A DNA stretch of 64,000 nucleotides. Origin: Rhizobium leguminosarum bv. trifolii WSM1325. GTDB taxonomy: Bacteria > Pseudomonadota > Alphaproteobacteria > Rhizobiales > Rhizobiaceae. The stretch's first letter is position 1. The number at the start of each line of letters is the position of its first letter. A program made the position numbers and the translations under genes. Of this stretch, positions 39,316-48,226 are shown piece after piece. The notes beneath the pieces were generated by a model. That model saw nothing but the letters and a program-made list of their open reading frames with translations. It did not search any database and had not been told where the DNA came from. Where the stretch lies: assembly GCA_000023185.1 (NCBI GenBank), contig CP001622.1, positions 3,882,501 to 3,946,500 on the forward strand, given 5' to 3'.

Positions 39316-40203
39316 TTGCCTTTCGACACGCTCTCTGCCGACGATCGAAAGCGTGCGGGAGAACATCCGGAAGACGCGGAATTTGATCAGCGCCGCATTG
39401 ATCTCCGCGCCGATGATGAAGATGACGCCGACCATATAGAGGAAGATCAGCACGATCATGACGGAGGCGAGACCGGCATAGGTTGCCGTATAGTTGGCGA
39501 AGGTCGCCAGATAATAGGCAAAGATCAGCGCGCCGGCGAGCCAGAGAAGCAGTGTCAGCAGCACCCCGGGAATGACGTCGAAGACCCGCCGCTTGCCGGC
39601 CGGCAGCCAGAGATGCATCACCAGCAGTCCGACGGTCAGAACCACCAGCGTGCCGTAGATGCGCCAGCTGAAGACGATGTCGAGCGTATCGGCAAACAGC
39701 GGAAACCATTTCCTCGAATAATCGAGCGCCAGCGGCAGGGCGACCAGCAGAATGCTGATCGCCGTGAAGATGATGACCGCGATCAGCACGTAGCCCAGGC
39801 TGGCGAGACGGGTGAAATACCAGGCCCGCGTCTCCTGCACCCGATAGGCGCGATTGAGCGAAATGCGCAGCGCCTCGACACCGTTCGAGGCGAAATATGC
39901 GGCCGCCAGCACCGAGATCGTCAGCAGCCCGCCGCGCGGAATGGTCAGCACCTGCAGCACCTGGTCGGCGAGCGGTTTGGCGATCGCCTCGGGCCAGGTG
40001 TCGAAGATCAGGTGGATGGCGGTCGAGGAAAATTGATCGGCGCCGAGGAAGCTTGCAAGCGCCGTGCCGAAGATCAGGAAGGGGAAAACCGCAAGCAGGC
40101 TCGACAGCGCCACATGGCTTGCCATGGCGAAGCCGTCGTCCTCGACCATGTGACAGATCGCGTCATAGACCACGTCGTAGATCGTGCGCAGTACCTTCGG
40201 CAT
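39280..40203 (-). CDS. YihY/virulence factor BrkB family membrane protein
   Basis: 307 aa with six or seven helices. The YihY/BrkB family signature is present: DDGFAMASHVALSSLLAVFPFLIFG near the N-terminus and GLASVMIVLIFLYMVGVIFIIGAEINA toward the C-terminus. Biochemical function is unsettled (formerly called RNase BN by mistake). The start MPKVLRTIYDV has GGAG six bases ahead; a longer frame to 40260 is not needed. Its last 36 bases overlap the end of gluQRS. Confidence 0.9.
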   Translation of the reverse strand: MPKVLRTIYDVVYDAICHMVEDDGFAMASHVALSSLLAVFPFLIFGTALASFLGADQFSSTAIHLIFDTWPEAIAKPLADQVLQVLTIPRGGLLTISVLAAAYFASNGVEALRISLNRAYRVQETRAWYFTRLASLGYVLIAVIIFTAISILLVALPLALDYSRKWFPLFADTLDIVFSWRIYGTLVVLTVGLLVMHLWLPAGKRRVFDVIPGVLLTLLLWLAGALIFAYYLATFANYTATYAGLASVMIVLIFLYMVGVIFIIGAEINAALIKFRVFRMFSRTLSIVGRERVERQSEPDKAANIRP

Positions 40204-40279
40204 TCCGTCTCCGGCTTTCCAGATTGTATCCTCTGGCCGAATATGGGAAACGAGTCCCATTTTGTACAGGAATCATTCC

Positions 40280-41113
40280 ATGGCGGGAGCGCGCACCATC
40301 GTCGTGACCGGATGTTCGTCCGGTATCGGCGCTCATTGCGCACGGGCGCTGAAAGCCGATGGCTGGCGTGTCTTCGCAACGGTGCGCAAGCCGGACGATC
40401 TCAAGGGGTTGGAAGCGGAAGGCATCGAAGCCTTCCTGATGGACTATGCCAGGACCGAGACGATTTCCGAGCTGGTCGGCACGGTTCTGGAACGCAGCGG
40501 CGGTCGCATCGACGCGCTCTTCAATAACGGCGCCTACGGCCAGCCGGGCGCTGTCGAGGATCTGTCGACGGCAACGCTGCGCGCGCAGTTCGAGGCGAAT
40601 TTCTTCGGCTGGCATGAACTGACGCGGCAGGTCCTTCCGCCGATGCGCAAACGTGGCCAAGGGCGGATCGTGCAATGTTCGTCGATCCTCGGCGTCGTCC
40701 CCTATCGCTTTCGCGGCGCCTACACCGCGTCCAAATTTGCACTCGAAGGCCTCAGCATCACCCTACGCATGGAGCTGCAGGGCAGCGGCATCCATGTGAG
40801 CCTGATCGAGCCGGGACCGATCGCCTCGCGGTTCACCGCCAATGCGCTCGCAAAGATCAAGGAACATATCGACCTCGAGAATTCGCCTCACGCGGTCGAT
40901 TACATCAGCCAATTGGCGAGACTCGACGGATCGGGGCCGGTCAACCGCCATAAACTCGGCCCGGAAGCGGTCTATTCCGTGTTGAAACACGCATTGAACT
41001 CGAAAAATCCGAGGCCACATTATCCCGTAACGACTCCGGCTAAACAGGGCATGTTCCTGAAGCGGCTGCTTCCGGCAGACCTCTTCTACCGCCTGATGCG
41101 CTGGACAGACTGA
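40280..41113 (+). CDS. short-chain dehydrogenase/reductase
   Basis: 277 aa classical SDR, NAD(P)-dependent. Cofactor motif TGCSSGIG near residue 13, NNGAYGQPG near 82, catalytic Ser in CSSILGVVPYRFRG and YTASK near 148-152. Resembles the retinol dehydrogenase-like/DltE group with a C-terminal extension. AGGAA eight bases before the ATG. Divergent from yihY; followed by the twin-helix gene after 18 bp. Confidence 0.92.
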   Translation: MAGARTIVVTGCSSGIGAHCARALKADGWRVFATVRKPDDLKGLEAEGIEAFLMDYARTETISELVGTVLERSGGRIDALFNNGAYGQPGAVEDLSTATLRAQFEANFFGWHELTRQVLPPMRKRGQGRIVQCSSILGVVPYRFRGAYTASKFALEGLSITLRMELQGSGIHVSLIEPGPIASRFTANALAKIKEHIDLENSPHAVDYISQLARLDGSGPVNRHKLGPEAVYSVLKHALNSKNPRPHYPVTTPAKQGMFLKRLLPADLFYRLMRWTD

Positions 41114-41131
41114 CTGAGAAAGCTGAACGCC

Positions 41132-41335
41132 ATGTCCACGGTCACCTATATCCTCGCGATCATCGTCATGGGCGTCGTCGCCCTCGTCCTGATCCGCGGC
41201 CTCTTCAACATGATGAAGGGCGGCGATCCCAACCGTTCCAACAAGCTGATGCAGCTTCGTGTGCTGTTGCAGGCGATCGCCGTCATCCTGATCATGGTGA
41301 CGCTGTGGCTGACCGGCGGCGGCCGCCCGACCTGA
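41132..41335 (+). CDS. twin transmembrane helix small protein (HIG1-like)
   Basis: 67 aa, two hydrophobic helices (about 5-24 and 45-62) joined by a basic loop with NMMKGGDPNRSNKLMQLRV. This matches HIG1-domain small proteins, some of which are cytochrome oxidase accessory factors in mitochondria and alphaproteobacteria. Lies between the SDR and cobalamin adenosyltransferase genes, 18-21 bp from each, so probably in one transcript. Confidence 0.85.
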   Translation: MSTVTYILAIIVMGVVALVLIRGLFNMMKGGDPNRSNKLMQLRVLLQAIAVILIMVTLWLTGGGRPT

Positions 41336-41356
41336 CCGGGATTCAAGGGGGAAACC

Positions 41357-41935
41357 ATGGTCAAGCTCAACAAGATCTACACGAAAACAGGCGATGACGG
41401 TACGACCGGGCTGGTATCCGGTCCGCGCCGGCTCAAAGACGATCTGCGCGTCGAGGCCTACGGCACCATCGATGAGGCCAATTCCGCGATCGGCCTGGCG
41501 CGGCTGCACACGGCCGACTTGCCTGAACTCGACGCCATGCTGATGTCGATCCAGAACGATCTCTTCGATCTCGGCGCCGATCTCGCCACCCCCGACACCG
41601 GTGAGCCACCGGCCTACGAGCCGCTGCGGATCGCCGAGACGCAGGTCGACCGCGTCGAGCATGATATCGACCAGCTGAACGCCGGTTTGGAGTCGCTGAA
41701 ATCCTTCATCCTGCCAGGTGGCAGTCCGGCCGCGGCACATCTGCATCTTGCCCGCACGATTGCGCGGCGCGCCGAACGTTTGATGGTGGCGCTTGCTCGC
41801 ACCGACGGCGAAATCGTCGGCGAGCCGGCGATGAAATACGTCAACCGACTCTCCGATTTCCTCTTCGTCGCCGCGCGTCATGCAAATGACCAGGGCCATG
41901 CGGATGTACTTTGGGTTCCGGGAAAAAACAGATAG
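41357..41935 (+). CDS. cob(I)yrinic acid a,c-diamide adenosyltransferase, PduO type
   Basis: 192 aa. Transfers adenosyl from ATP to Co(I) corrinoid to form adenosylcobalamin. ATP-binding N-terminus KIYTKTGDDGTTGLVSGPRR, and the conserved FILPGGSPAAAHLHLARTIARRAER block with the catalytic arginine region near 125-145. Ribosome site GGGGGAAACC before the ATG. No cobalamin riboswitch was seen upstream. Confidence 0.95.
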   Translation: MVKLNKIYTKTGDDGTTGLVSGPRRLKDDLRVEAYGTIDEANSAIGLARLHTADLPELDAMLMSIQNDLFDLGADLATPDTGEPPAYEPLRIAETQVDRVEHDIDQLNAGLESLKSFILPGGSPAAAHLHLARTIARRAERLMVALARTDGEIVGEPAMKYVNRLSDFLFVAARHANDQGHADVLWVPGKNR

Positions 41936-41968
41936 GCTTGCCGCGTTCACGATCGCCGGGGGGCCTTT

Positions 41969-42754
41969 ATGTTCATACCACTTCACGATGCCAATACGCT
42001 GAAACATATCAAGGTTCAGTGGGTGACGCTCGCACTGATCGCGCTGAACATCGCGGTCTGGCTTTTGACCAGCCTGGAGAGCGAACAGGCAGCCCAGGCG
42101 ACGACCGTCGGTCTCGGCTATATCCCGGCGATTGCCTTCGGCCATGCGATGCTGGCGCAGGGGCTCGAAATCGTGCCGGAACCGCTGACCTACCTTACAT
42201 ACGCCTTCGTCCATACCGGCTTCTGGCATTTGGCTGGCAACATGATCTTCCTCTGGGTCTTTGGCGACAATGTCGAGGATGCGATGGGACATCTGCGCTT
42301 CCTGATCTTCTATTTCGTTTGCGCGGCCGCCGGCGCGCTCTGCCACGGCCTGCTGACCATGACCTCGGAAGCGCCGCTGGTCGGCGCATCGGGGGCGGTC
42401 TCCGGCGTCGTTGCCGCCTATGTCTTGCTGCATCCGCGAGTCAGGGTCTGGGTGCTGGTGTTTTTCCGTGTGCCGTTGCCCCTGCCGGCCTTCGTGCCGC
42501 TACTTTTGTGGATCGGGCAGCAGTTCTTCATGCTGGCGATTGCACCCGATGGCGACGTTTCCTGGGGCGCGCATGTCGGCGGCATCCTTGCCGGGGCTTT
42601 CCTAATCCTGGTGTTGCGCCGGCCTGGTGTGCCGCTCTTCGACCGGCAGATCGTCACGCCCCGCGCCGTCAGAAACGACCCGGGCGCCGGCCCGGCCATC
42701 GCAGCCGGCACGGACGGACGGACGGCGCAGCGATTTCCCTGGGGCCGCCGCTAA
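41969..42754 (+). CDS. rhomboid family intramembrane serine protease
   Basis: 261 aa with six or seven helices. The catalytic dyad is readable: Ser near residue 141 in GASGAVSG and His near 201 in GAHVGG. The conserved HTGFWHLAGNMIFLWVFGDNVED segment is present. Cleaves membrane-spanning substrates; targets unknown. The last 40 residues are a Pro/Arg-rich cytoplasmic tail. The start is preceded by GGGGGG; gap to the adenosyltransferase is 33 bp. Confidence 0.95.
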   Translation: MFIPLHDANTLKHIKVQWVTLALIALNIAVWLLTSLESEQAAQATTVGLGYIPAIAFGHAMLAQGLEIVPEPLTYLTYAFVHTGFWHLAGNMIFLWVFGDNVEDAMGHLRFLIFYFVCAAAGALCHGLLTMTSEAPLVGASGAVSGVVAAYVLLHPRVRVWVLVFFRVPLPLPAFVPLLLWIGQQFFMLAIAPDGDVSWGAHVGGILAGAFLILVLRRPGVPLFDRQIVTPRAVRNDPGAGPAIAAGTDGRTAQRFPWGRR

Positions 42755-42763
42755 ACAGCTATA

Positions 42764-42785
42764 TTGACGTGAACGTAAACGTCCA
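42764..42785. promoter_or_regulatory. ACGT-rich dyad operator upstream of etfBA
   Basis: GACGT-GA-ACGT-AA-ACGTC (42766-42783) is symmetrical about 42774/42775, with the outer and central tetranucleotides perfectly palindromic. It overlaps a candidate -35 TTGACG; a possible -10 TATATT lies at 42786-42791. The layout resembles sites of MerR-family regulators such as LiuR that control branched-chain amino acid/acyl-CoA oxidation genes (inference). Confidence 0.5.
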
Positions 42786-42941
42786 TATATTGCCGAAGCA
42801 AATCGCCTGCCGGCGTCATGCAAGCGTTGAATTTGGAGGAAAAACGCGTATCCATGTCGCCATTCGACAATCGGAGCGGCGCCCAAGCGCGCATTTTCTA
42901 AAAAAGTCTCTGAAGCCAGTTTCTCCTGAAGGAAGGACCCC

Positions 42942-43691
42942 ATGAAGATACTCGTGCCAGTCAAACGGGTTGTCGACTACAACGTGAAGATCCGGGTGAA
43001 GCCGGACGGCACGGGTGTCGAGCTTGCCAATGTGAAGATGTCGATGAACCCGTTCGACGAGATCTCGGTGGAAGAAGCGCTGCGGCTGAAGGAAGCCGGC
43101 AAGGCCGAGGAAGTGGTGGTGGTGTCGATCGGTCCTGCCAAGGCCGAAGAGACGCTGCGCACAGCACTTGCCATGGGCGCCGACCGGGCGATCCTGGTCG
43201 AGACCGACGATCAGATCGAGCCGCTTACTGTCGCCAAGATCTTGAAGGCTGTCGCCGATGCCGAACAGCCGGGGCTGATCATCGTTGGCAAGCAGGCGAT
43301 CGACGACGACAGCAACCAGACCGGCCAGATGCTGGCAGCGCTGATGGGAACCGCCCAAGCGACCTTCGCCTCGAAGATCGAGATCGGTGATGGCAAGGCT
43401 CAGGTGACCCGTGAAGTCGATGGCGGCCTGCAGACGATCGAGATCAAGCTGCCGGCGGTGATCACATCAGATCTGCGCTTGAACGAACCGCGTTATGCCT
43501 CGCTGCCGAATATCATGAAGGCGAAGAAGAAGCCGCTCGACAAGAAGACGCCAAGCGACTTCGGCATCTCGACCACGCCGCGCCTCAAGGTGTTGAAGAC
43601 CGAGGAGCCGTCGGGCCGCAAGGCCGGCGTCAAGGTCAAGTCGGTCGCCGAACTGATCGACAAGCTCAAAAACGAAGCCGGCGTGCTGTAA
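42942..43691 (+). CDS. etfB: electron transfer flavoprotein beta subunit
   Basis: 249 aa. With EtfA carries electrons from acyl-CoA dehydrogenases to ETF:ubiquinone oxidoreductase. The N-terminal [19 protein letters not shown] and the AMP-binding/recognition-loop region [20 protein letters not shown] near residue 185 are diagnostic. AAGGAAGGA precedes the ATG. It is the first gene of etfBA; a dyad operator candidate lies about 155 bp upstream. Confidence 0.97.
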   Translation: MKILVPVKRVVDYNVKIRVKPDGTGVELANVKMSMNPFDEISVEEALRLKEAGKAEEVVVVSIGPAKAEETLRTALAMGADRAILVETDDQIEPLTVAKILKAVADAEQPGLIIVGKQAIDDDSNQTGQMLAALMGTAQATFASKIEIGDGKAQVTREVDGGLQTIEIKLPAVITSDLRLNEPRYASLPNIMKAKKKPLDKKTPSDFGISTTPRLKVLKTEEPSGRKAGVKVKSVAELIDKLKNEAGVL

Positions 43692-43716
43692 TCAGCTTGG
43701 AACAGGAGCCATCATC

Positions 43717-44658
43717 ATGACCATTCTTCTTCTGGCTGACCACGACAATGCCAGCCTGTCCGATCAGACCGCCAAGGCGCTGACGGCAGCCGCAAAGATC
43801 GCCAAGGAACAGGCAAGCGATATTCACATCCTCGTCGCCGGCAAAGCTGCCAAGGCTGCTGCCGATGCCGCCGCCAAGCTTGCCGGCGTCTCCAAGGTGC
43901 TACTGGCCGAAAGCGATGAACTCGCCAACAATCTGGCCGAACCGCTGGCCGACCTGATCGTCTCGCTGGCTGGCAGCTACGACACGATCCTGTCTGCCGC
44001 CACCTCGGTCGGCAAGAACGTGCTGCCGCGCGTCGCCGCTCTTCTCGACGTCGCCCAGGTCTCCGAGATCATCGAGGTGATCTCGTCCGATACCTTCAAG
44101 CGGCCGATCTATGCCGGCAATGCCATCCAGACGGTGCAGGCAAGCGATGCCAAGAAGGTGATCACCGTGCGCACCGCCTCCTTCGCCTCCGCACCGGAGG
44201 GTGGTTCGGCGACCGTCGAAGCAATTCCGGCGGTTTCCGATCCGGGACTGTCGACCTTCGTCAGGGACGCGCTGTCGGCCTCCGACCGTCCGGAACTGAC
44301 CTCGGCGAAGATCATCATTTCCGGCGGCCGGGCGCTCGGCTCGGCGGAAAAGTTCAGGGAGGTCATCCTGCCGCTTGCCGACAAGCTGGGTGCTGCCGTC
44401 GGTGCAAGCCGTGCGGCCGTCGATGCCGGTTATGCGCCGAACGACTGGCAGGTCGGTCAGACCGGCAAGGTGGTGGCGCCGCAGCTCTATATCGCCTGCG
44501 GCATTTCAGGCGCCATCCAGCACCTGGCCGGGATGAAGGATTCGAAGGTCATCGTCGCCATCAACAAGGACGAGGAGGCGCCGATCTTCCAGGTCGCCGA
44601 CTACGGATTGGTCGCCGATCTCTTCGATGTCTTGCCGGAATTGCAAAAGGCGCTCTGA
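43717..44658 (+). CDS. etfA: electron transfer flavoprotein alpha subunit
   Basis: 313 aa. The FAD-binding C-terminal signature is complete: [20 protein letters not shown] followed by [25 protein letters not shown]. The N-terminal domain I resembles EtfB. AGGAG lies before the ATG, and the gap to etfB is 25 bp, so the pair is co-transcribed. The 3-hydroxybutyryl-CoA dehydrogenase downstream belongs to the same acyl-CoA oxidation network. Confidence 0.97.
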   Translation: MTILLLADHDNASLSDQTAKALTAAAKIAKEQASDIHILVAGKAAKAAADAAAKLAGVSKVLLAESDELANNLAEPLADLIVSLAGSYDTILSAATSVGKNVLPRVAALLDVAQVSEIIEVISSDTFKRPIYAGNAIQTVQASDAKKVITVRTASFASAPEGGSATVEAIPAVSDPGLSTFVRDALSASDRPELTSAKIIISGGRALGSAEKFREVILPLADKLGAAVGASRAAVDAGYAPNDWQVGQTGKVVAPQLYIACGISGAIQHLAGMKDSKVIVAINKDEEAPIFQVADYGLVADLFDVLPELQKAL

Positions 44659-44806
44659 CCGCGTCAAATGCTTTTCTTTCGCACTTGCGAATGACTGGAA
44701 AATTATCTTTTATCGGGCTACTACTGCTGCCGGGCGATCCTTCGTCCGGCAGTATTGCTAGAAAAATACGGCGGCGCGGGGGCGAATGCCGTGCGGGGGT
44801 TTGGAG

Positions 44807-45688
44807 ATGAATGCGGTGTTGAAGAATATTGGTATTATCGGTGCCGGTCAGATGGGCTGCGGCATCGCGCATGTTTCGGCCGCCGCAGGTTATAGGGTTC
44901 ACATCTACGATCTTTCGCAGGACCGCATCGAATCCGGCCTTGCCACCATTAACGGCAACCTGGCCCGCCTGGTGACGAACGGCAAGATGACCGAAGAGGA
45001 GCGCAAGTCGACCTTGTCGCTCATCACAGGCTCGTCGGATGTCAATGATCTCGCTCCCTCCGATCTGGTCATCGAGGCCGCCACCGAGGATGAAACGGTC
45101 AAGCGCAAGATCTATACCCAGGTCTGTCCGGTCCTGAAGCCGGAAGCGCTGCTTGCCACCAACACCTCTTCCCTTTCCATCACCCGGCTTGCTGCCGCCA
45201 CCGACCGCCCCGAGCGCTTCATGGGCATACATTTCATGAACCCGGTGCCTGTCATGAAGCTGGTTGAACTGGTGCGCGGCATCGCCACCGACGAGAAGAC
45301 CTTTTCCGCCGCCAAGCAATTCGTCGGCACGCTGGAAAAGACCATCACTGTCGCCGAGGATTTCCCGGCCTTCATCGTCAACCGCATCCTGCTGCCGATG
45401 ATCAACGAAGCGATCTACACGCTCTATGAGGGCGTCGGCACGGTCGACGCCATCGATACGGCGATGAAGCTCGGCGCCAATCATCCGATGGGACCGCTGC
45501 AGCTTGCCGATTTCATCGGCCTCGACACCTGCCTTTCGATCATGCAGGTGCTGCATGACGGCCTGGCGGACTCGAAATATCGTCCCTGCCCGCTGCTGGT
45601 GAAATATGTCGAAGCCGGCTGGCTCGGACGCAAGTCCGGCCGCGGCTTCTATGACTATCGCGGTGAAGTGCCGGTCCCGACGCGGTAA
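44807..45688 (+). CDS. 3-hydroxybutyryl-CoA dehydrogenase
   Basis: 293 aa NAD(P)-dependent oxidoreductase. Dinucleotide fold [15 protein letters not shown] at about 10-24, catalytic His in [17 protein letters not shown] near 140, and the C-terminal dimer domain with [12 protein letters not shown]. Works in fatty acid/butyrate oxidation or polyhydroxybutyrate turnover. The ATG at 44807 matches relatives; another seven codons upstream is possible. About 148 bp after etfA; a 7-bp-stem hairpin (44727-44752) lies between, so linkage to etfBA is unsure. Confidence 0.94.
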   Translation: MNAVLKNIGIIGAGQMGCGIAHVSAAAGYRVHIYDLSQDRIESGLATINGNLARLVTNGKMTEEERKSTLSLITGSSDVNDLAPSDLVIEAATEDETVKRKIYTQVCPVLKPEALLATNTSSLSITRLAAATDRPERFMGIHFMNPVPVMKLVELVRGIATDEKTFSAAKQFVGTLEKTITVAEDFPAFIVNRILLPMINEAIYTLYEGVGTVDAIDTAMKLGANHPMGPLQLADFIGLDTCLSIMQVLHDGLADSKYRPCPLLVKYVEAGWLGRKSGRGFYDYRGEVPVPTR

Positions 45689-45737
45689 ACTTCTGCTGCG
45701 CCCCCTCTTCAGCGAAGGAGGGTGGCCAATCGTGGCT

Positions 45738-46400
45738 TCAGGACCCGATCGCGCCCTTGATCAGCGCCTTGGCATCCTCGCTGTCCCAGGCGGCCGGCCC
45801 GTTCATCGCTGAAATCAGGCATCCCTTGTCATCGATCAGCAGCGTCACCGGCAGCCCCATGGCGAGGCCCGCTTTCTTCAGATTGTTGAACACCGAAATC
45901 GTATTGTCGCGATAGAGCTGCAGCGCATCGACGCCGATCTCGGCGAGGAAGGTCTTCGGCTTCTCGTCGTCGCCGCTATCGATATTGACCGGCACCACCT
46001 GGAACCTGTCGCTGCCCATCTCCTTCTCGAGCGCGTTCAGCGCCGGCATCTCCTCGCGGCAGGGAACGCACCATGTCGCCCAGAGATTGAGAAGCACGGT
46101 CTTGCCGGCGAAATGATCGAGCGTCAGCGGCTTGCCGTCCGGCCCGTTGAAGGAGACTGCAGTAAGCTTGCGCGGCTCGTAGGCGGCGACCATGGCGGCC
46201 ACCTGCCCTTTCATCAACAGTGTGACGCTGGCGACGCGATCCCTGGCAAGCTTGCATTCGGCTGACGCCGTTTCGCCGCCGCCATTGCCAATCCCCGTCT
46301 CCTTCACGTATACCGCTGCCGCACCGGCAACGACACCCGCAACGGCGGCCATCGCGATCCATTTCAGGGATGGCAGCCCGAGGGGTTTTCTTGTCGTCAT
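45738..46400 (-). CDS. TlpA family thiol:disulfide oxidoreductase
   Basis: 220 aa. N-terminal membrane anchor (about 14-35, [19 protein letters not shown]), then a periplasmic thioredoxin fold with active site WCVPC near residue 122 and a cis-Pro region [11 protein letters not shown]. TlpA-like proteins reduce periplasmic thiols for cytochrome c and oxidase assembly. Extra cysteines near residues 55 and 190 might form a structural bond. AGGAG precedes the ATG; the longer frame runs into argH and is rejected. Divergent from argH. Confidence 0.93.
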   Translation of the reverse strand: MTTRKPLGLPSLKWIAMAAVAGVVAGAAAVYVKETGIGNGGGETASAECKLARDRVASVTLLMKGQVAAMVAAYEPRKLTAVSFNGPDGKPLTLDHFAGKTVLLNLWATWCVPCREEMPALNALEKEMGSDRFQVVPVNIDSGDDEKPKTFLAEIGVDALQLYRDNTISVFNNLKKAGLAMGLPVTLLIDDKGCLISAMNGPAAWDSEDAKALIKGAIGS

Positions 46401-46440
46401 TTCATTCTCCTGGACATGCATCCTCAAGGCGGACACCTTC

Positions 46441-47844
46441 ATGGCCGACGACACCACGGACACCAAATCCTCCAACCAGATGTGGGGCGGTCGCTTCGCC
46501 TCCGGCCCGGACGCGATCATGGAGGAGATAAATGCCTCGATCGGTTTCGACAAGAAGCTATTCGCGCAGGACATCCGCGGTTCGATTGCCCATGCGACGA
46601 TGCTCGCCCATCAGGGGATCATTTCCGCTGACGATAAGGACAAGATCGTTCACGGGCTAAACACGATCCTGTCAGAAATCGAAAGCGGCAATTTCGAATT
46701 CTCGCGCCAGCTCGAAGACATCCATATGAATGTCGAAGCACGCCTGGCGACGCTGATCGGACCGGCCGCCGGCCGGTTGCACACCGCCCGCTCGCGCAAT
46801 GATCAGGTGGCGCTCGACTTCCGTCTCTGGGTGAAGGAAGAGCTGCAGAAGACCGAGCAGATGCTGACCGGCCTGATCGCGGCTTTCCTCGACCGCGCCG
46901 AAGAACATGCCGAAAGCGTCATGCCGGGCTTCACCCATCTGCAGGCAGCCCAGCCCGTTACCTTCGGCCATCACTGCATGGCCTATGTCGAAATGTTCGG
47001 CCGCGATCGCTCGCGCGTGCGCCACGCCATCGAACATCTGGATGAAAGCCCGATCGGTGCCGCCGCACTTGCCGGCACCGGCTATCCGATCGACCGCCAC
47101 ATGACGGCCAACGCGCTCGGTTTCCGCGAGCCGACCCGCAACTCCATCGATACGGTCTCCGACCGCGATTTCGCCATCGAATTCCTGTCGATCGCGGCGA
47201 TTGCGGGCATGCACCTGTCGCGTCTGGCAGAAGAGATCGTCATCTGGTCGACCCCGCAATTCGGTTTTGTGCGTCTCTCCGACGCCTTCTCGACCGGCTC
47301 GTCGATCATGCCGCAGAAGAAGAACCCGGATGCCGCCGAACTGGTGCGCGCCAAGACCGGCCGCATCAACGGCTCGCTGGTGGCGCTGCTGACGATCATG
47401 AAGGGCCTGCCGCTCGCCTATTCCAAGGACATGCAGGAAGACAAGGAACAGGTCTTCGACGCCGCCGAGAGCCTGGAACTGGCAATTGCCGCCATGACCG
47501 GCATGGTGCGCGACATGACCGTCAACACCGCGCGCATGAAGGCTGCGGCCGGCTCCGGCTATTCGACGGCGACCGATCTTGCCGACTGGCTGGTGCGCGA
47601 AGCGGGCCTCCCCTTCCGCGACGCCCATCACGTCACCGGCCGCGCCGTAGCGCTCGCCGAAAGCAAGGGCTGCGACCTTGCCGAGCTGCCGCTCTCCGAT
47701 CTGCAGGCGATCCATCCCGACATCACCGACAAGGTCTACAACGTGCTGACCGTCGAGGCCTCAGTCGCCAGCCGCAAGAGCTTCGGCGGCACCGCGCCGT
47801 CCGAAGTGCGCAGGCAGATCGCCTTCTGGCGCGCCCGCAACTAA
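46441..47844 (+). CDS. argH: argininosuccinate lyase
   Basis: 467 aa. Last step of arginine synthesis. The superfamily signature [18 protein letters not shown] (near residue 285) and the N-terminal MWGGRF and [16 protein letters not shown] motifs are present. Normal length. The start is 40 bp from the divergent tlpA start. A GC hairpin without T tract (47872-47893) lies downstream, before the lptM-like gene and lysA, which follow in the usual rhizobial order. Confidence 0.98.
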   Translation: MADDTTDTKSSNQMWGGRFASGPDAIMEEINASIGFDKKLFAQDIRGSIAHATMLAHQGIISADDKDKIVHGLNTILSEIESGNFEFSRQLEDIHMNVEARLATLIGPAAGRLHTARSRNDQVALDFRLWVKEELQKTEQMLTGLIAAFLDRAEEHAESVMPGFTHLQAAQPVTFGHHCMAYVEMFGRDRSRVRHAIEHLDESPIGAAALAGTGYPIDRHMTANALGFREPTRNSIDTVSDRDFAIEFLSIAAIAGMHLSRLAEEIVIWSTPQFGFVRLSDAFSTGSSIMPQKKNPDAAELVRAKTGRINGSLVALLTIMKGLPLAYSKDMQEDKEQVFDAAESLELAIAAMTGMVRDMTVNTARMKAAAGSGYSTATDLADWLVREAGLPFRDAHHVTGRAVALAESKGCDLAELPLSDLQAIHPDITDKVYNVLTVEASVASRKSFGGTAPSEVRRQIAFWRARN

Positions 47845-47942
47845 GAGATACCAGGCGTGGCGAAAAGCCGCCGCGCCCTTCCTGCGGGGCGCGCAAAGAC
47901 CGCCAACAATCAGGGTGCACAAGGCGAATAAACTTCGCTATG

Positions 47943-48002
47943 AAGATGTCCATCATCCGATATGAATGATGTCCATCGTTCGGTACGAATGATGCCCGTC
48001 AC
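47943..48002 (+). repeat. 23-bp tandem repeat of an operator-like motif
   Basis: Two and a half copies of a 23-bp unit beginning GATGTCCATC (47945, 47968, 47991). Each junction forms a near-palindrome related to ATGATG-N2-CATCAT: AAGATGTCCATCAT (47943-47956), ATGATGTCCATCGT (47966-47979) and ATGATGCCCGTCAC (47989-48002), spaced 23 bp, i.e. about two helical turns. Located 21 bp before the small lipoprotein start. Confidence 0.7.
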
Positions 48003-48023
48003 ATGCCGCAGAAGAGGATATCC

Positions 48024-48215
48024 ATGAAGAGCTTGCCGCACCTCGTCCGCCTGACGGCGGTTCTCGCCGTCATCGGCCTTGCCGTTGCCGGATGCGGGCG
48101 CAAGGGCGACCTCGATCCGCCGAGCGCTGCGGCAACCAAGGAAGGCGACGTTTCCAAGCCGACGAAACGGCCGGGAACCGTCGACAAGCCCTTCCTTCTC
48201 GATCCCCTTCTTTAA
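48024..48215 (+). CDS. lptM: small lipoprotein, LptM (YifL)-like
   Basis: 63 aa. Signal peptide with lipobox LAVAGC (Cys at about residue 24), immediately followed by GRKGDLDPP, the CGxKGxLxxP signature of LptM/YifL proteins. In E. coli LptM binds and helps mature the LPS translocon protein LptD. The rest is a disordered Lys/Pro tail. Sits between argH and lysA, as in many alphaproteobacteria. ATG at 48024 preferred to one seven codons earlier. Confidence 0.82.
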   Translation: MKSLPHLVRLTAVLAVIGLAVAGCGRKGDLDPPSAAATKEGDVSKPTKRPGTVDKPFLLDPLL

Positions 48216-48226
48216 GGCATAAATCC

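Noticed and set aside
39316..40527. 403-aa plus-strand frame over the yihY gene
   Set aside because: Antisense to a clear YihY protein; composition dominated by Asp/Arg/Gln/His as in other shadows.
41357..41935. Cobalamin riboswitch upstream of the adenosyltransferase gene
   Set aside because: The preceding 21 bp is a short operon gap and no B12-box-like sequence is present before the SDR gene either.
40763..42433. 556-aa minus-strand frame opposite SDR, cobalamin adenosyltransferase and rhomboid
   Set aside because: Runs across three well-supported plus-strand genes; product has no family resemblance.
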